A stretch of 64,000 nucleotides of DNA from Pollenia angustigena. Its lineage: Eukaryota > Arthropoda > Insecta > Diptera > Polleniidae. A model generated the notes under the pieces. That model was not told the origin of the DNA, made no database searches, and saw nothing but the letters and a program-made list of their open reading frames with translations. The translations under genes were made by a program, and so were the position numbers. The DNA lies in assembly GCA_930367215.1 (NCBI GenBank), contig OV884059.1:11618945-11682944 (forward strand), written 5' to 3'. Of this stretch, positions 23,471-36,180 are shown in pieces (within the stretch, counting starts at the first letter, position 1; each line of letters begins with the position of its first letter).

Positions 23471-24879
23471 TTTGTTTCAAAAATTAAACTATTTTATTAT
23501 ATAGTCTATATACAACACTATTTTTCTATTATTTTTATTTTGTTATAATTTATAACTGATTTAGTATTTTTATATTGTTTAAAATCTTTAAAACATAATT
23601 TTTATAAAAATTAATGCATTTTGTTTTCTAATTTGTTAATAATAGATTTCGCATTTTATATTTAATTTTATTTTTGATAAATTTAAGCACTTTTTTAATT
23701 TTATTAAAACTGTGATTTTCATTTAAATATTTTACTTTGCCTTGCAATATCGCATTGAATTTAAAATTTTAATGGCGTACAATTTTTTCAAACTGCCAAT
23801 AATTCTGATAAATTTTATTGTCCAAAAAAAACAAGACTTTGAAAGTACAAAATTAATATTCTATACAGTCAATGTTTTATAGAATTAAAAATAAAACACA
23901 AAAAGAGAGAAAAAAAAACAAATTGCGAAAAAAGTTGTTTGATATTAAAACCCGTTTCGTAACAAACACCCTCATATTTCATGGAAAATTGCGCAATGAC
24001 AACATGTTCAATATGACAGTGGAAAAAAGTGACAACTTTACAAAAAAATTTTCTAACTGTGTGTTAAACCAGGCAGAAGGCTACAAAACCTTCCTACGTA
24101 CAACCAGACTTTGACAACCGGCAAACGAATCTGCCTTTTACAACAACTTTTATACACTCGCTCATGTTTGCCATTATCCTACAGCTCTGGTATTTTTGCT
24201 GCACGTAACATGTGTGACAATCACCTTAATTTTGTATCAAACAAAAAAAATTATTTTTGCAGGTATTTTTCTTCCATTTCTTCTAAAAGCTGAAATTCTA
24301 TTATAACAACTCGATTTTGTTTTTATTTGTATGTTGAGATCACTGTCTAGAAAACTATTTTTGGTCGGGGTTTTCGTATAAATGAATTGTGACATTTCCA
24401 CCACACCTGGCTTCTAGTTACTGCTGCTTTTCAACCAGTAATAGAAATTTTCCAAATATATACTTTTTCTTTTTTGCTTTACATTATGGTCATATATCAT
24501 CGTCGAAAGAACAAGTTGAAAGGCGTTAAGGATTAAGGGTGAATAGGAAAGATTCAACCCTGAAATACTGAAAATTTATGCAAAAATTCTTGAAAAGTTT
24601 CTTTAAAGTTCAAAAATTATTATATTATTATTATTATTATATTAGTCCAAACAGTTTGAAAATTCCAATCACTCCATTGTGAATCCCTTCAATATTGTGG
24701 AAGAAGAAAGAGAAAAGTGAAGAAGAAATGAGTTGACAGATGAATTTAAGATAGTTGATAGAAAAGGATTATTAAAATATTTAATTCGGTGTAAGGTTCA
24801 AGCAGATTAAATTGTTGTAAAGTTATCCAAGAATGAGTAAACTTAAGAATTTCTTGCTATCCATTATTATGTGTGAACT
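23471..24879. other. Unique DNA flanking the CAGTGTTGG array
   Basis: No recognisable gene. Two adjacent plus ORFs (23872-24114 and 24111-24293) overlap by a few bases, and 24040-24140 is GC-richer, but neither matches a family I know and there is no clean exon boundary. A TTTTTGCAG/GTATTT junction near 24260 resembles a 3' splice site next to a weak donor. A TTA trinucleotide run lies near 24620-24640. Confidence 0.4.
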
Positions 24880-25643
24880 CGAAGCTTATTATTAAAGGGG
24901 CACTCGAAGGTATCCCTGTGAATTAAATGGAAAATATCATATTAAAGCGGCATAGTAAAAAGCAAGTCCATCAAGTGGGTACTTTAAGGAGTCCTATAAA
25001 AAAAGATTTTATTAAGTGCTAATAAGTCTTAAGCATTACAACATCTTTTAAAATACAAGTCAATCATATATTATCAAAGGAGTACTCTAAGACGCCTGAA
25101 AAGCACCCTTTTAAATAACTTAAATTTGATACTATGGCCCCAAAAATTTAAAGGTTTACAAATCCAAGAATAAAAACTCTTTTCAAATACAAGTCATATT
25201 TGATTAAAGGTTTACTTGAGGGAACCCCTTCAAATAACTTTTATTTTATGAAACGTTTGCATCGCTGAAAAGTTGCTTAAGACGGGGCTTTTCGCAGTCT
25301 ATAAGTAAGTGGCTAATTGAAGGTACTACTAAGCTTTTGGAGCCTAAATCCAAACATAAGTGTACACAAATTTCAATTCTTGTCTTAAGGTCAGACTTTA
25401 TAAAGGGACGCCTTGTGAGTGACTTAAATTTGAAATCTAGGCCACAAAGGTGTAAATTATCATTTAATTACCAAAAAGGAAAATCAAATTTTTACATTTA
25501 TAGTAAATATTATTAAGGGCGTGCCTGATATTATGTTTTAATATTATGGGAGACTCGGAGGTATCCTTTTAAAACACAACATTTGCAAAGTCTAAGTTAG
25601 TAGAAAATCAACCAAAAATTAGGAAAATTTTCATATCCTGTGG

Positions 25644-25885
25644 CCATATTCTGTAATTCGCTAAAGCTAAATCTTTATCGCTTAAAATTTAAAAAGTTGA
25701 TTAAGCGATTTTTGGCTACGAATGCAATACTGTAACGTGCCTTGTTAGATTTGGCAGTGTCATAAAAACTTGTTTCGACGCAATTTAAGCCTTTAAAACC
25801 ATCGCTAAAATTGTTAAATGTTGCATTCTCTACGTCATTTTAGCGATCGAGATTTAGCTTTAGCTAAGCGAGTTACAGAATACGG
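25644..25885. mobile_element. MITE with CCRTATTCTGTAAYTCGCT ends
   Basis: The left end CCATATTCTGTAATTCGC and the right end, read inward, CCGTATTCTGTAACTCGC match. AAAGCTAAATC and TTAGCGAT/TAAGCGAT follow in both arms. About 242 bp, no ORF. GTG lies close outside both ends but is offset by one base, so the target duplication is unsettled. Confidence 0.75.
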
Positions 25886-26069
25886 GTGCAGGTTTAAATT
25901 ACTAAATAATAAGGCCAGAACGTAAATGCATTAGGACTGTGTATCATAGGAGTAAACACTGCTTTATACAGTCAATTAAAGTTTGCTGATAATCTTTTAT
26001 TGCGGAAGACTTTTTTCCTTATGGGCGTTCTGCTTTAGTAAAGTATTTTAGGACCTTTAAATTTTTATT

Positions 26070-26104
26070 TGCAGTGCAGTGATGCGTTTAGGAACGACCC
26101 ATAC
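26070..26104 (-). mobile_element. Fragment resembling one end of the 28.9-kb MITE
   Basis: On the minus strand the stretch reads GGGTCGTTCCTAAACGCATC, then ACTGC. This matches the end of the element at 28879-29377 (GGGTATGTTCGTAAATGCA, then ATCACTT) with substitutions. It is probably a broken relative. Confidence 0.45.
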
Positions 26105-26340
26105 TTATAGATTTGCCTACTTTTAAAACACTCCAACTTTATCTACAAGTTTTGAAATGTTAAATTACTTTTTACTAGAAGAATACTCAAAGGTACCCCT
26201 GTAAAAACACTTAAATACGATTTGAAAGTTCTTATTAATTGCTGAAAAATTATAATTTTTGTTTACTTTGAACCGTTTAGTACCCTTCAAATCTTATAAC
26301 TTCCTTAACAAGTTACCCCCCTGTTAAAACCTTAACAATC

Positions 26341-28405
26341 ACACCACAATTTTCCTATAATATTTTAAAAACTCACTTTACTTAAACGTTTGTGCCATTA
26401 AAAAAAAAGGAAATAACCAACACTGCAACATAAAAATAATACTCAATTATATTAAGTATTGGAAAAATTATTTATGCACAAGTATGTAAATGATTTATGA
26501 TAACATTTTTAAAATTGAAAGTGTTGTAATTGAAACCATTAATTGATTGCACTTAATTAAAAATAATAATTATTGAATTAAAAATTATAAAATATGGACG
26601 TGTAATGGAAACAATAACAGAATTGCGAAAATTTTTAAAAAAAAAATTTTAAAAATCTAAAAAATTAAAAAGCTACATCTATCGAAAAGGCTGCTACTTA
26701 TTCCGTCTGTTTTGCCAAATCACCATTGTCGGGTATAGCGTTCAAGAACACGTGCAAATGATAAAATTAAAAAAAAAAATTTACTCACCCTAAACAGAAA
26801 AAAATTTGTGATATTAATTAAAAAATTAAATAAATTTACATCATTAAACAAATTAATAATATCATTTAGATATTTTTTGATATCAACAACATTTTCTGTA
26901 CTAAAAACTTGATTACATTTTTGATTAAAACTGATTTTATTATTGATTAATAGTTTAATTGAGAAACAAAATTGGAGAGAATTTTCAGCAAAAAAAAAAT
27001 CATCTTCAGCAAAGAGGTTTAGTTCTGGATGTATGAGAAAATTTTATAATTTGAGAGGACAGCAATCCACTTGAGATCCAATAGTGTTCAAAATATGCTT
27101 GAAAAAGTCACTGTTCTTTGTGTTTATTTTTTTTTTTGACTGCCGGCTTCGTCGATCTCTAATCCTTCAAGAACGACGTTGGCCGGGTCATCGCTGTCAA
27201 CGGGTCAAAATTTAGGTAATTTGATAAAATTTTAACGTTTTAATTTCATGTTTTAATTTAAAATTCCAGATGATTCAAATTCCTTTGAAATTTAAAATCT
27301 CTTTTACGTTTCAATTCTCTTTTAAATTATTCGATTACATTTTCTATTTTCTGCCTTTCATATGGGGTTTTTTCCTACTGCAAAGGAAAACAAAATCTTA
27401 TAAAAATATCACATTTTACACAAAATGTGTTCTCTGTGGTCTTTGCCCCCTTAAATCGCATAAAATATAATTTTTATAGACATTTGTGTCTCTTTATAGA
27501 GCTTCTAATCAGATATTAACATACAAAGGCAACAATGTTTTCATTAACATTTTTAAGGTTTCATACGAAATGGTTTTTTTTTAAGAAGGGTAATAGTTTT
27601 AGGGTGGTTAACAGTCGTGGAGCTAGAGGGAGGAAACATTTTTAAATACTTAAACATTTTGCGAAAATAATTTTATATTTTTAGGAGCGAAAAATATTTG
27701 TTTTAGAGATCCGTTCAAGGCACTTTTAATAAGGTATACCATTTGGGAGAGCACCACAAAAAAAAAACCGTATTATCAAAGTCGTCTCCATATAAGGCAA
27801 AAACCATTTAACGCAGATTTCCTGACTCATAAATACGAATATTAAACAATTTGGTATTATTGCTCTCCCTAACGAGAATACCTTGTTCATTTTACCATGG
27901 ATCGTCTTATTAGCTTTATTTAATGGGGTATATCCCGCTCCTCTTCTATTTTTTAAGCTGGATATCCACACCATGGGTAAGGCGCTTTTAGGCTTTCTCC
28001 CAGCTGTCAAAAGAGCAGAATTTGTGCAGTCATACGTAGCAATTAACGTTCTCAAAAGCGTAGGGCGTCTTGGCACTTAAAAAGTGTTGCATGTAACTTT
28101 AAGGTAAGAAAACAAGTAAAGTGTGGACCTCCAGCTTAAGCTAAAAGTTGCCTAAGGACTCCAACATAATCAATGTGCAAATGTCTTGTTTTAGAAATTG
28201 TTTTGAGTAACTGCCTCATTTACTTTCATTGCAATGGAAAAAAAAACGTTTTAATTTTTTTTTTTTTTTTACAATATTAGTGCATTTCGGTTAATGAGGT
28301 ACTCCCTAAAACACCTTCTTCTTGTAGGGTTTTCTTTTGCTTTTTTTCTATTTTTCCGCTGTTTTCATATAAAACTTATTTAAAGAAAATTTTAAATATT
28401 TCTTA
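26341..28405. other. Mixed unique DNA with one unexplained open frame
   Basis: 26.67-26.76 and 27.14-27.21 kb are small islands of higher GC in AT-rich DNA. Near 26783, TTTTTTTCTGTTTAG followed by GGTGAGT on the minus strand resembles abutting acceptor and donor splice sites. Minus ORF 27726-28076 is listed separately. Confidence 0.4.
27726..28076 (-). CDS. Unrecognised 116-codon open reading frame
   Basis: The frame starts MPRRPTLLRTLIATYDCTNS and has a more even amino-acid mix than the AT-driven ORFs elsewhere (basic N-terminal half, then a hydrophobic segment). The underlying DNA is GC-richer than its surroundings from about 27890 to 28080. I recognise no domain. A plus ORF (27883-28080) covers the same bases. 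There is no supporting splice site, and AT-rich DNA begins at both edges. It may be a transposon fragment or chance. Confidence 0.2.
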   Translation of the reverse strand: MPRRPTLLRTLIATYDCTNSALLTAGRKPKSALPMVWISSLKNRRGAGYTPLNKANKTIHGKMNKVFSLGRAIIPNCLIFVFMSQEICVKWFLPYMETTLIIRFFFCGALPNGIPY

Positions 28406-28547
28406 AGGCCGTTATACACTATCCCACACTATTCCTGGCATGATAAGTTGTTATAGTTTTTTGAAAATTTTCAAACAATAGTTAGATCAGGGAAGCATTT
28501 TCGTTAAAAAAATTCTTACGTCTTTGTGGGATAGTGTATAATGGCCT
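28406..28547. mobile_element. 142-bp MITE with TTA target duplication
   Basis: The inverted ends AGGCCGTTATACACTATCCC (left) and AGGCCATTATACACTATCCC (right, inward) continue to ACA. TTA flanks both sides (28403-28405 and 28548-28550). A 3-bp TTA/TAA duplication is the PIF/Harbinger pattern, so a Harbinger-type MITE is likely. No ORF. Confidence 0.85.
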
Positions 28548-28878
28548 TTAGCTAGTGGACTATATCTTGTCCCTTAGCAGGGGTTACCCTTTTAAGAGTC
28601 TTCTTATTTTTTTTTTTTTTTTTTTTTTTTTTGCCTTTTAAAAGAATTTATGGTGTACATTATGTGGTCGGTTTTTTGGATAGTTTTTTTCTGATTTTTA
28701 AGGACAGTTTGTAAAGTTTTTTAACTGTATTCAAAAGTAACAAAAAATTAAAATAATTTCTCCAAATTTAAGAGGGAGCCCCTTGTCATCTTTCTGCTTA
28801 TAATTTATTTGTTTTCAAGCTTTTTCAGGTTTCCATTGAACCAATTGCCCTCGCCTTAAGTCTGATTTTTACAAGGTA

Positions 28879-29377
28879 GGGTATGTTCGTAAATGCAGTT
28901 GCTGCGCATCAGTTGCGCATTAGTAAAGTTGAATGTTCGTAAATGCATCACTTGTAAGAAACTTGGCATTACTTTCATATTTCAAAAGTTTTTTTATGCA
29001 GTGATGCCGCAGCTCTGCATCAAATATTGGCAATTATTGCATGAGCTAATTTTCTGATGCAATAACTTTAAACATAAAAAAATAGTTTTATTTTTCTTTT
29101 TTGTTGCTTTTTCTTGTAATTTATAAGAAAACTATTACTTTTAGGTTAAATATTTTCATTAAAATTTGCAATCGCTATTGTTGATAACACTTTTTTTTAT
29201 TATTTTATGTTTGTTCATAAAACTTTTAAAATTTAGATTGTGTTCAAAAATTCGAACTTTGCACAGCTGTTGTGCAGTAAAAAAGCATCAGCATCACAAG
29301 CGCAACTGGTGATCACGCATCAGCAACAAAATTTTGCATCACTGCAGCACAGTTTTGATGCATGTACGAACGTACCC
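28879..29377. mobile_element. 499-bp TIR element with GTA target duplication
   Basis: The left end GGGTATGTTCGTAAATGCA and the right end read inward, GGGTACGTTCGTACATGCA, match at nearly all positions. GTA flanks both sides (28876-28878 and 29378-29380). The subterminal regions are rich in GCATCAGTTGCGCA and GCATCACTGCAGC words, giving several internal hairpins. A second TIR-like copy occurs just inside the left end at about 28933 (GTTCGTAAATGCATCACTT). No coding capacity. Confidence 0.8.
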
Positions 29378-29548
29378 GTATTTGTGTAATTATTTTAGAA
29401 CCAAGTTTGGCTCTACTTTAGCCTGATAAAGTTTTTCTTGTAATTTTTTGGGTAGAAAAAGGACTATTGCAAGAACTATGATGGTAAATGTTCTTGTTAG
29501 AAGTACCTTATGTTCGACATCTTAAGCCTTGTTTTGATGTTTCTCATT

Positions 29549-29732
29549 GATTTATTTCTTTATTTATTTAATTTAAGTTACTAATACAATTACAAATTAT
29601 ATTTTAACTTAATTAATTAACGTAGACCTTCATCCCGTTGTAGTAAAACAGACCAGAGTCTCTGGTGGGAATCAAACCCGCAACCCCCGCACTTATAGGC
29701 TAGCTCACTACCAACTAGCCCCCCGGGCACCC
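29549..29732 (-). mobile_element. tRNA-derived SINE with perfect 13-bp target duplication
   Basis: On the minus strand the head reads GGCTAGTTGGTAGTGAGCTA (A-box-like) and, about 45 bases later, TGCGGGTTTGATTCCCACC (B-box-like GGTTTGATTCC). An AT-rich tail follows. GATGTTTCTCATT is duplicated exactly on both sides (29536-29548 and 29733-29745), as expected for LINE-mediated insertion. A related copy lies at 45288-45415. Confidence 0.9.
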
Positions 29733-29989
29733 GATGTTTCTCATTTTTTAGTAAAGTTGCTTGAAAATCTTTTTAGATATTTTATTTATGGACCAAGATA
29801 ATTCCTTTTGATTACTGCTTTTTGCTTTCCTGCCACAAATTTTTCATGTTTATCATATATATTTTTTTTTGAGTAGCTTAAAGACAATTTCTTTAAATGT
29901 TCCGGGTTACTTCATTGTTTTTCTAGGTACTTCTAATTAATCTTGGATATTCCTTACCAATACCAATAATTTTTCAAGATTTTTTAATG

Positions 29990-31420
29990 TCCAGGGTTTC
30001 TAGAGGTACCCCTCGCCCTTGTCCAACAATTTATTAGGATATCCCAAGCCAGACCACCTTTAAGGAATGACCTTTGGAATAATTATTACAAATTTTATGC
30101 GATTTGTTTAAAAGACTTCTAAAGTCAAAAATAATTTCCCTTTAGTTCGGCACCTCCTTGGTCCTCTATATTTGGCAGCTTGCTATTTCTTTTTTTTTTT
30201 TAATTTTTAGTGCCTTTTTATTGTCCAGAGTTTAATAAGGTACCCCTTGCGCTCGCTTTTACTATATTTTATATTTTACTTTAGTGGAGTATCCCTTTTG
30301 AAATTTGCTTTTGCATAAATTATTAAATATTTTATGCAATTTGTTTAAAAGGGTTCTAAAGGCTACAGTAATTTCCCTTTAGTGCGGTACCTCGGTTCTA
30401 AATATTTGGCAGCTTTAGCTATAATTTTTCTAATATTTAGTGATTTTTTACTGTCCAGAGCTTAATAAGGTATCGCTAGCTTTTTGGGATTTGCTTTTGA
30501 ATATAATAATTGCTCTCTAGTGTAGCATATTTTTTGCTCTCAATATTTGTCTGCTTTTGCCTTTTTTGTTGTTATTTTAAGGGACTTTTAAATATCCAAA
30601 GCTTTATAAGATACCCCTTGTCTATATTTTGTAACGTCCTCGTATAATTTTGAAGGGCGTTGATACCTTGTCATTCTTTTTAGCTTTGCTTTGCAATAAA
30701 GAAAATTCTTTGAAAATCGTTGAAGACCTACTAATTTGTCCTAGCATCCTCTTGATCCGCATTTTGATCTGCTCTTTCTTTTTTTTTACTTTTTGTTCCG
30801 TGAGGTACTCCATGGTTCTATTTTTGGTATTTACTTTACTTAACTTTACTTATATCTACGATTTTAAAGAATCTTTTTTAATATTTAGTTACCACAGATC
30901 GAGGAGTGCTACTCCAGAGAAGGAGCTTCCAGCCATATAGAATTTTTATTAACCCTCAATTTTCATATAATTTGTTTGTATATTTTTTACTATTTTGTTA
31001 AGTGGGTAATCCCGTGGCTCTCTTTTTTTGTTGGAAAGACTTTTACAAACCAATTGAGTTTCTTATTCAACAGGACGCCTTGTCCCCTAGTTTTGTTTTG
31101 CTATCTTTTCTATTCCTTAAGGTAACCCTTAGCTATCCTTTTTTATTCCTAAGAAAGTTAGGTTTTTATATCTCAACGCACACTTTTTGATAAGTTTTAA
31201 TAACTTTTCATATTTTAGTTTTTGCAATGTTTGTTTAAAAATTTATATATCTCCGAGCACTCCTTGGCCTTTTTATTGGAATCCTTTTGATATGTTTGTA
31301 TTATAGGCTTAAAGGGGTATCCTTTAGCAGCTTTTGTAATTGTTATTACACATAAGGGGTTTTCTAAAACATTTTTTAAGAATCTAGACAAAATTTCTGG
31401 ATTCACTTTTCGTCCCAATT
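29990..31420. repeat. Degenerate tandem array, about 230-bp unit
   Basis: The words TTGTCCAGAGTTTAATAAGG and TACCCCTTG recur near 29990, 30225, 30455 and 30600. Between them GCAATTTGTTTAAAAG, AATTTCCCTTTAGT and ATTTGGCAGCTT recur at 30100-30180 and 30340-30420. Later units (30.65-31.4 kb) are barely recognisable. The ORFs in this interval are repeat-derived or random. Confidence 0.65.
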
Positions 31421-33099
31421 TTCACCCCCTTTGTAAATTTTCTTGTATTTCTCTGCCAGCCTTTATAAGAAATTTTCCCATCGATTTGCAGTGCACTAAA
31501 ACTCTTAGTTAAATTAACCAAAACTGTCATTTGTTCGGCGTAAATACTTTGTGACATGTGGTATGACACTTACATGTAAATTTACGAGAGAAAACTTTAG
31601 CCACTTTTTTAAAAAGGAAAAGAAAAATTTTTATTGACTATTAAAACTAACCCCTCCTCCTAGATCCAACAACTCAAACTTTTAATGCAGTTTGTTGCAG
31701 GAAAAATAGGAAAATTAAATTTGTCTCCTAAAGTTTCAAGCTTAAAAGTTTTCGGCTGCCTTGACGTCTGGTTCTAAATGCAATTGCTGGCATTAAAGTT
31801 CTCATTGTGTGACGTTCACGGTTTTGTGTTTTTTTTTTTACGCGCTAACATTTTATGTCAAGTCATTTACAAAGTTGATGGCATCAAATTGAATTTTTCG
31901 GTCTGGTATTTGAAAAATTAAAGCAAACAAATTTGTATGGTTTGGCGAGATGGTCTTAGCCTTTGACGCCAGTCTACAGAGTTGCTTTAAAGTTTTTGTA
32001 ATTTACATTTTCTTAATGATAGCTACCAGAAATTAAAGCAGTTATTAAGGAAAATTTATAAAACTGCAGTAGAAATTAGCATTAAATACCAATTATCTGT
32101 TTCTTTTTACACAATTTTTTTGCAGGTTTCCCTTTCTCCAAAACCTAGTCAATCATTTGTTCTAAATAACTTTAAAAGTTATTGATGTTAAGTTTTTTTT
32201 TATTAAAAATCTAGATTAGACTTTAGGCTTTAGTTTTTTAAAGCGTTTTTTTTAAACATATTCATCTAATGACCCGATATTTCAAGGCCTGTTTCGTTAA
32301 GGTTCTCCACGGTTCTCCCCGGTTCTCCTTTGCTTTCATAATCATTAACTTACTATTTCTACATCTTAATATTGTTAAGTTTAAGTTAAAACTCTTTGTC
32401 AACTCAACCTTAATAAACATATTTTTGTTGCACATTAAATGTCTGAGTTTGGTTTGGCAAATGCTTCAATTCTTTGTCTTTTAAAGGGGAGCAAGGCAAA
32501 GAGGTACTCTGGGGACCATCATACAAAGTCTCTAAAACTTGTAAAAACTTTATATATATATCAAAAAACAATAACCAAAAGAAAGAATAGAAAAAAGCAA
32601 AAGTAAATAAAAGTAAATTTTTTTTTCTCTCTATAATTACACACTTAAAAGTAGGCTGGCAGCCTTAGAGCATAGAACATTTCATTGAAAAAGAAAAAAA
32701 TTCATAAAACAAATGAAAAAAAGTGAAATACATATTTAAAAAATAAAAGCTATAGAAAAACGCAGTGACATAGTTATTATTTACGAGATGGCTGAGTTTT
32801 TAAAAGAAAATATTGAGATTGAAAAGTTTGACAAATATGTGTTGAGGTAGTACAATGTGACCTTAATTAAGAGAAAATAAGAAATGTTGTATGTTTAATA
32901 ATGAATGAAAAAGCGAAAGTAAATTATAAAGAACCTTCATATGTAGAATAGAATTAAGGTAATATTCTTAAAATTTTATAAAAAATAAACATAAACTTTT
33001 AATTCTACAAAAAAAACGGGCAAAATTTAAAAAAATTATCTTGACAAATTTATAAAACTTTTATATTATTTTCCCTATTTTTAAGTTAATTTTCTTAAA
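31421..33099. other. Mixed unique AT-rich DNA
   Basis: No gene or clear repeat. 31.73-31.98 kb is a modestly GC-richer island. Plus ORF 32269-32484 contains GGTTCTCC repeated twice at about 32302-32325 but no recognisable domain. Confidence 0.4.
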
Positions 33100-36000
33100 A
33101 AATGCATTTTCTATGGTTTTGTAGTGTTCTGGTATTTTGGGTATTTTTTAAAATTTTTTGGGAATTCCTTTTTTTTTATAAAAAATCAGTAATATTAACT
33201 TAACTAAGTTATTAAATATACAATTTTATAACAAAAAATTTAAGTTGTTAATCTTATCTCACAAGGAAGTTTTAACTATTTCCTTAGTTTAACTAACAAT
33301 TACAATTAAAAGCCGGAAATCGCAAATTTGTTCGATAAAATCACTCTACCTAAGCAAATTTCATAAAATCATAAAATTATTTCCCAGACTAAAATTTTAA
33401 TTCTAGTAATTTTAGCATTTTTGGCAATTTTTCGGGAATTACATACATTTGTCATCCTAACAACTGTATCAGTTATTTTTAGAAAGCTACCACAAATTAA
33501 ATAAAAAAACCAGATAGCCAGACTTAATTTTTTGAAAAAAAAAATTTCAGTTTTACAAAATTGTTACAAGGTTTTGGCTTAATGTGCTAAATTCCCAATT
33601 TGTACTTTTGATAAGCTGAAGTTTATTGTTGTTGTATTAATGTTGTTTTTATTTTTCAACTTTAATTGCCAAAATTTTAAACATTATTACTATTCCTAAG
33701 CAAATTTTCTTTCGAAAATTGGTTCCCCAGCTCACAATTAGTGTTCTGGTATTTTGGATATTTTTTATATTTTTTTGGAAATTTAATGTTAAATAAGTTT
33801 TTTTTAATTAACAAAACTATATTTTTAAAAATAAGACTGACGGTCTGTTTTGCATTATTATGGGATTTTGGGTTTTGCTTAAGTTTGACTGGGAAATACA
33901 AGTTCCCAGTCAATAACAGTTTTACAAACCTTCTAAGTTTCTAATATAAGTTGTTATTTAAATTTTTTATTTTATAAGATATTTTTGCTACTTTAATAAT
34001 TTTTAAATAAAATGGCAACACTTCATTCCAAACAAGGAAAATAACATACAATTTTCCATCTTTAATTTCAAGAAAATCAATTTGGTTCCAAATTTTTTAA
34101 TTTGATTTCATTAAAAAATAAATTTGGTTTCAAATAAATATAAACTCAAATAAAGTTTATTTAAAATATATTGCCAGATGTAAACATTTTTTTTTATGGG
34201 ATTTTGATATTTTCAACAAAATAAATGGGAATCTAGAATTTCTTTGAAATTTGTGTGTCTTAGCTTTATTTTATACACAAAAAGGTGAATTTTTAAAAAA
34301 TTTTGGGCTTGCGGTACCAATGCGGGATTTTGGGTATTTTCCAAAAAAAATTGGGTATCTAGATTTTCATAAACAAATTGTAGTATTTTCTATACAAAAC
34401 GTTAAATTTATAAGAATTAAGGCAGACAAAACTAATTTAAACTAAGAAGGAATTTTGGATATTTTTGAAATAGAAATTTTGGGAAATTATTTTTCTCGCT
34501 TTAATTTTGATTAAAAGCATTTTAAAGGTTTTACATTTAATATTCTTTAAAATGTCCTAAGTTTTTTTTAAAAAGTTTCAAATTTCATATTTTAAATAAT
34601 TTATTTCCCCTGTCATATATTTGATCAATTAGACATTCCTCGCAACTTAAAAATAATTAAAAAATATAATTTTTTTTTTAATCAAACATGCAATTATTTA
34701 TTTTAATAATTTTTTTTAAAAAGAATTTTTCTCTTTGTTTTCTTTTTAAACAGCAATTTAAGCGCAGTTTGATTGTTGCCACATAATTATGATTAAAACC
34801 ATTGTAGACATGACATTCATTGTTTCTATAATTACTCAACAATAAACAGCAGCAACAACAATGTTAATAACAACAACTACAAAAATATTAATAACAACAA
34901 CATAAAGCAAAAAAAAAAAAAATATTGTTCATAAACAACCTTGTATTGACGCATATAATTAACATGTTAATAACAATTCCTTTAGAATTTCATAAAGAGT
35001 ACTTAACAAATGTGTGTTTGGCTTTCGTTGTAGATAAGTAAGGGAGAAGGTAAACTATGTGGTAAGTATGGAAAAAACTGAATGTTCTTTTTTTCGGAGT
35101 TATTCAGAATTGAAAGCAATTTCCTAGCTTAAAACAATATCAAATCTATAGCTTTGTAGACTTCTTTAGTGTAATAAGGGATTCTGGATAAATTTAAAAT
35201 TTAATTAGGATTGTTTTATATATATTAAACATCACCTTTTTTAACATTTAAGCTACAAAAAATAACATAAATCAAATCTATAGCACTGTTATCTGAGTTA
35301 AGAAAAATTTATGGAATTTTGGCTATTTCACAAAAATTTTTTAGGAATGTCAATTGCTTTACAAAGAAGTTATTGTTTATTAAAATTATGCTATAACTCT
35401 AAAATATTATAAATAGGGACTAAGAATTTTATTTTAGTATGTTATAGGTCTAATATTTTGTATTGTGGGATTTTGGGTATTTCCAAAAAATGTTTTGGGA
35501 ATTTGGTTTTCACTAAAAAAAATCAACTTTGTTACTTTAAGCTTAATTTTTTTTCATAATAAAGCTTTTTTGTAATAGTTCTATTCTTACAATTTTTCAG
35601 AAATGACTTTATACACTACAAAAAAGCTTTATAAAATACATAACTGAAATTTAGCTCATAGAATAAATTCGAAGAATGAAAAATGTTAAATGATTAAAAA
35701 TATTTAATCAGATTGCTTTTTGGTATAATGGAATTATGGGTGTTTTCATAAATAATTTTAAAAATGGGGTTTTTGAAACAGATTTTAGGGATGTAATTTT
35801 TTTGAAAGAAACTAAAAATTTCAGTTACTTTTTATATATTTTTGTGTGTTTAATAATTTATAATTTATGTTGTATGATAAAAACTTTCGTTTAAAATAAA
35901 AAAAAAAACATTATGAACAGTTTTATTAGGGGCATTAAGCCAAAGATCTCGGTAATTTGGGAATTATAGAAAAGCTTTTAGGAATTAAATTTTTTAGTCA

Positions 36001-36180
36001 TCATTTGGTATTTTTAACAAAATACAAACCATAATTGTAAAATATACAGTAGCTTCACCTATTTTAAAACATTTGCGGGATTTTCTGAAAATTCAAATTT
36101 ATGTTTTTTTTTTGTATTTTTGAAATGTTTGCGGATTTGTCCTAAAATTACTGGGAATGTTTGTAATAATTAGCATTTAA
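33100..36180. repeat. GGGATTTTGGGTATTTTT array, part 1
   Basis: The word TGGGATTTTGGGTATTTTT or a variant recurs near 33130, 33745, 33858, 34200, 34322, 34450, 35170, 35320, 35467, 35730 and 35950, usually followed by a poly-A run and TTTTGGGAATTT, with GTTGCCAGACTTT-like words between. Spacing varies from about 115 to several hundred bases, so units have been lost or have decayed. A (AAC)n-rich stretch lies at 34840-34920. The ORFs here are artefacts. Confidence 0.65.

Larger units (their letters stand above)
24880..26340. repeat. Degenerate array with GGTACCCCT-like words
   Basis: Words such as CGAAGGTATCCCTGTGAATTA, AAGGAGTACTCTAAG, GAGGGAACCCCTTCAAATAA and CAAAGGTACCCCTGTAAAA recur every 100-200 bases, each followed by AACTTAAATTTGA or a variant. 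The units are much more diverged than those at 21-23 kb. Similar words in the opposite sense appear at 29.99-31.4 kb. Confidence 0.5.

Noticed and set aside
24240..24270. Recursive splice site TTTTTGCAG/GTATTT on the plus strand
   Set aside because: GTATTT is a poor donor and the strand does not match the candidate gene.
34840..34920. AAC-rich stretch as a polyasparagine/polyglutamine coding exon
   Set aside because: The run is interrupted by stops in every frame and has no splice sites; it is a simple repeat.
35034..35061. Plus-strand 28-nt exon between TTCGTTGTAG and GTAAGTATGG
   Set aside because: The donor is good but the acceptor tract is short, only one frame is open, and no partner exon exists on the plus strand. 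Likely chance.
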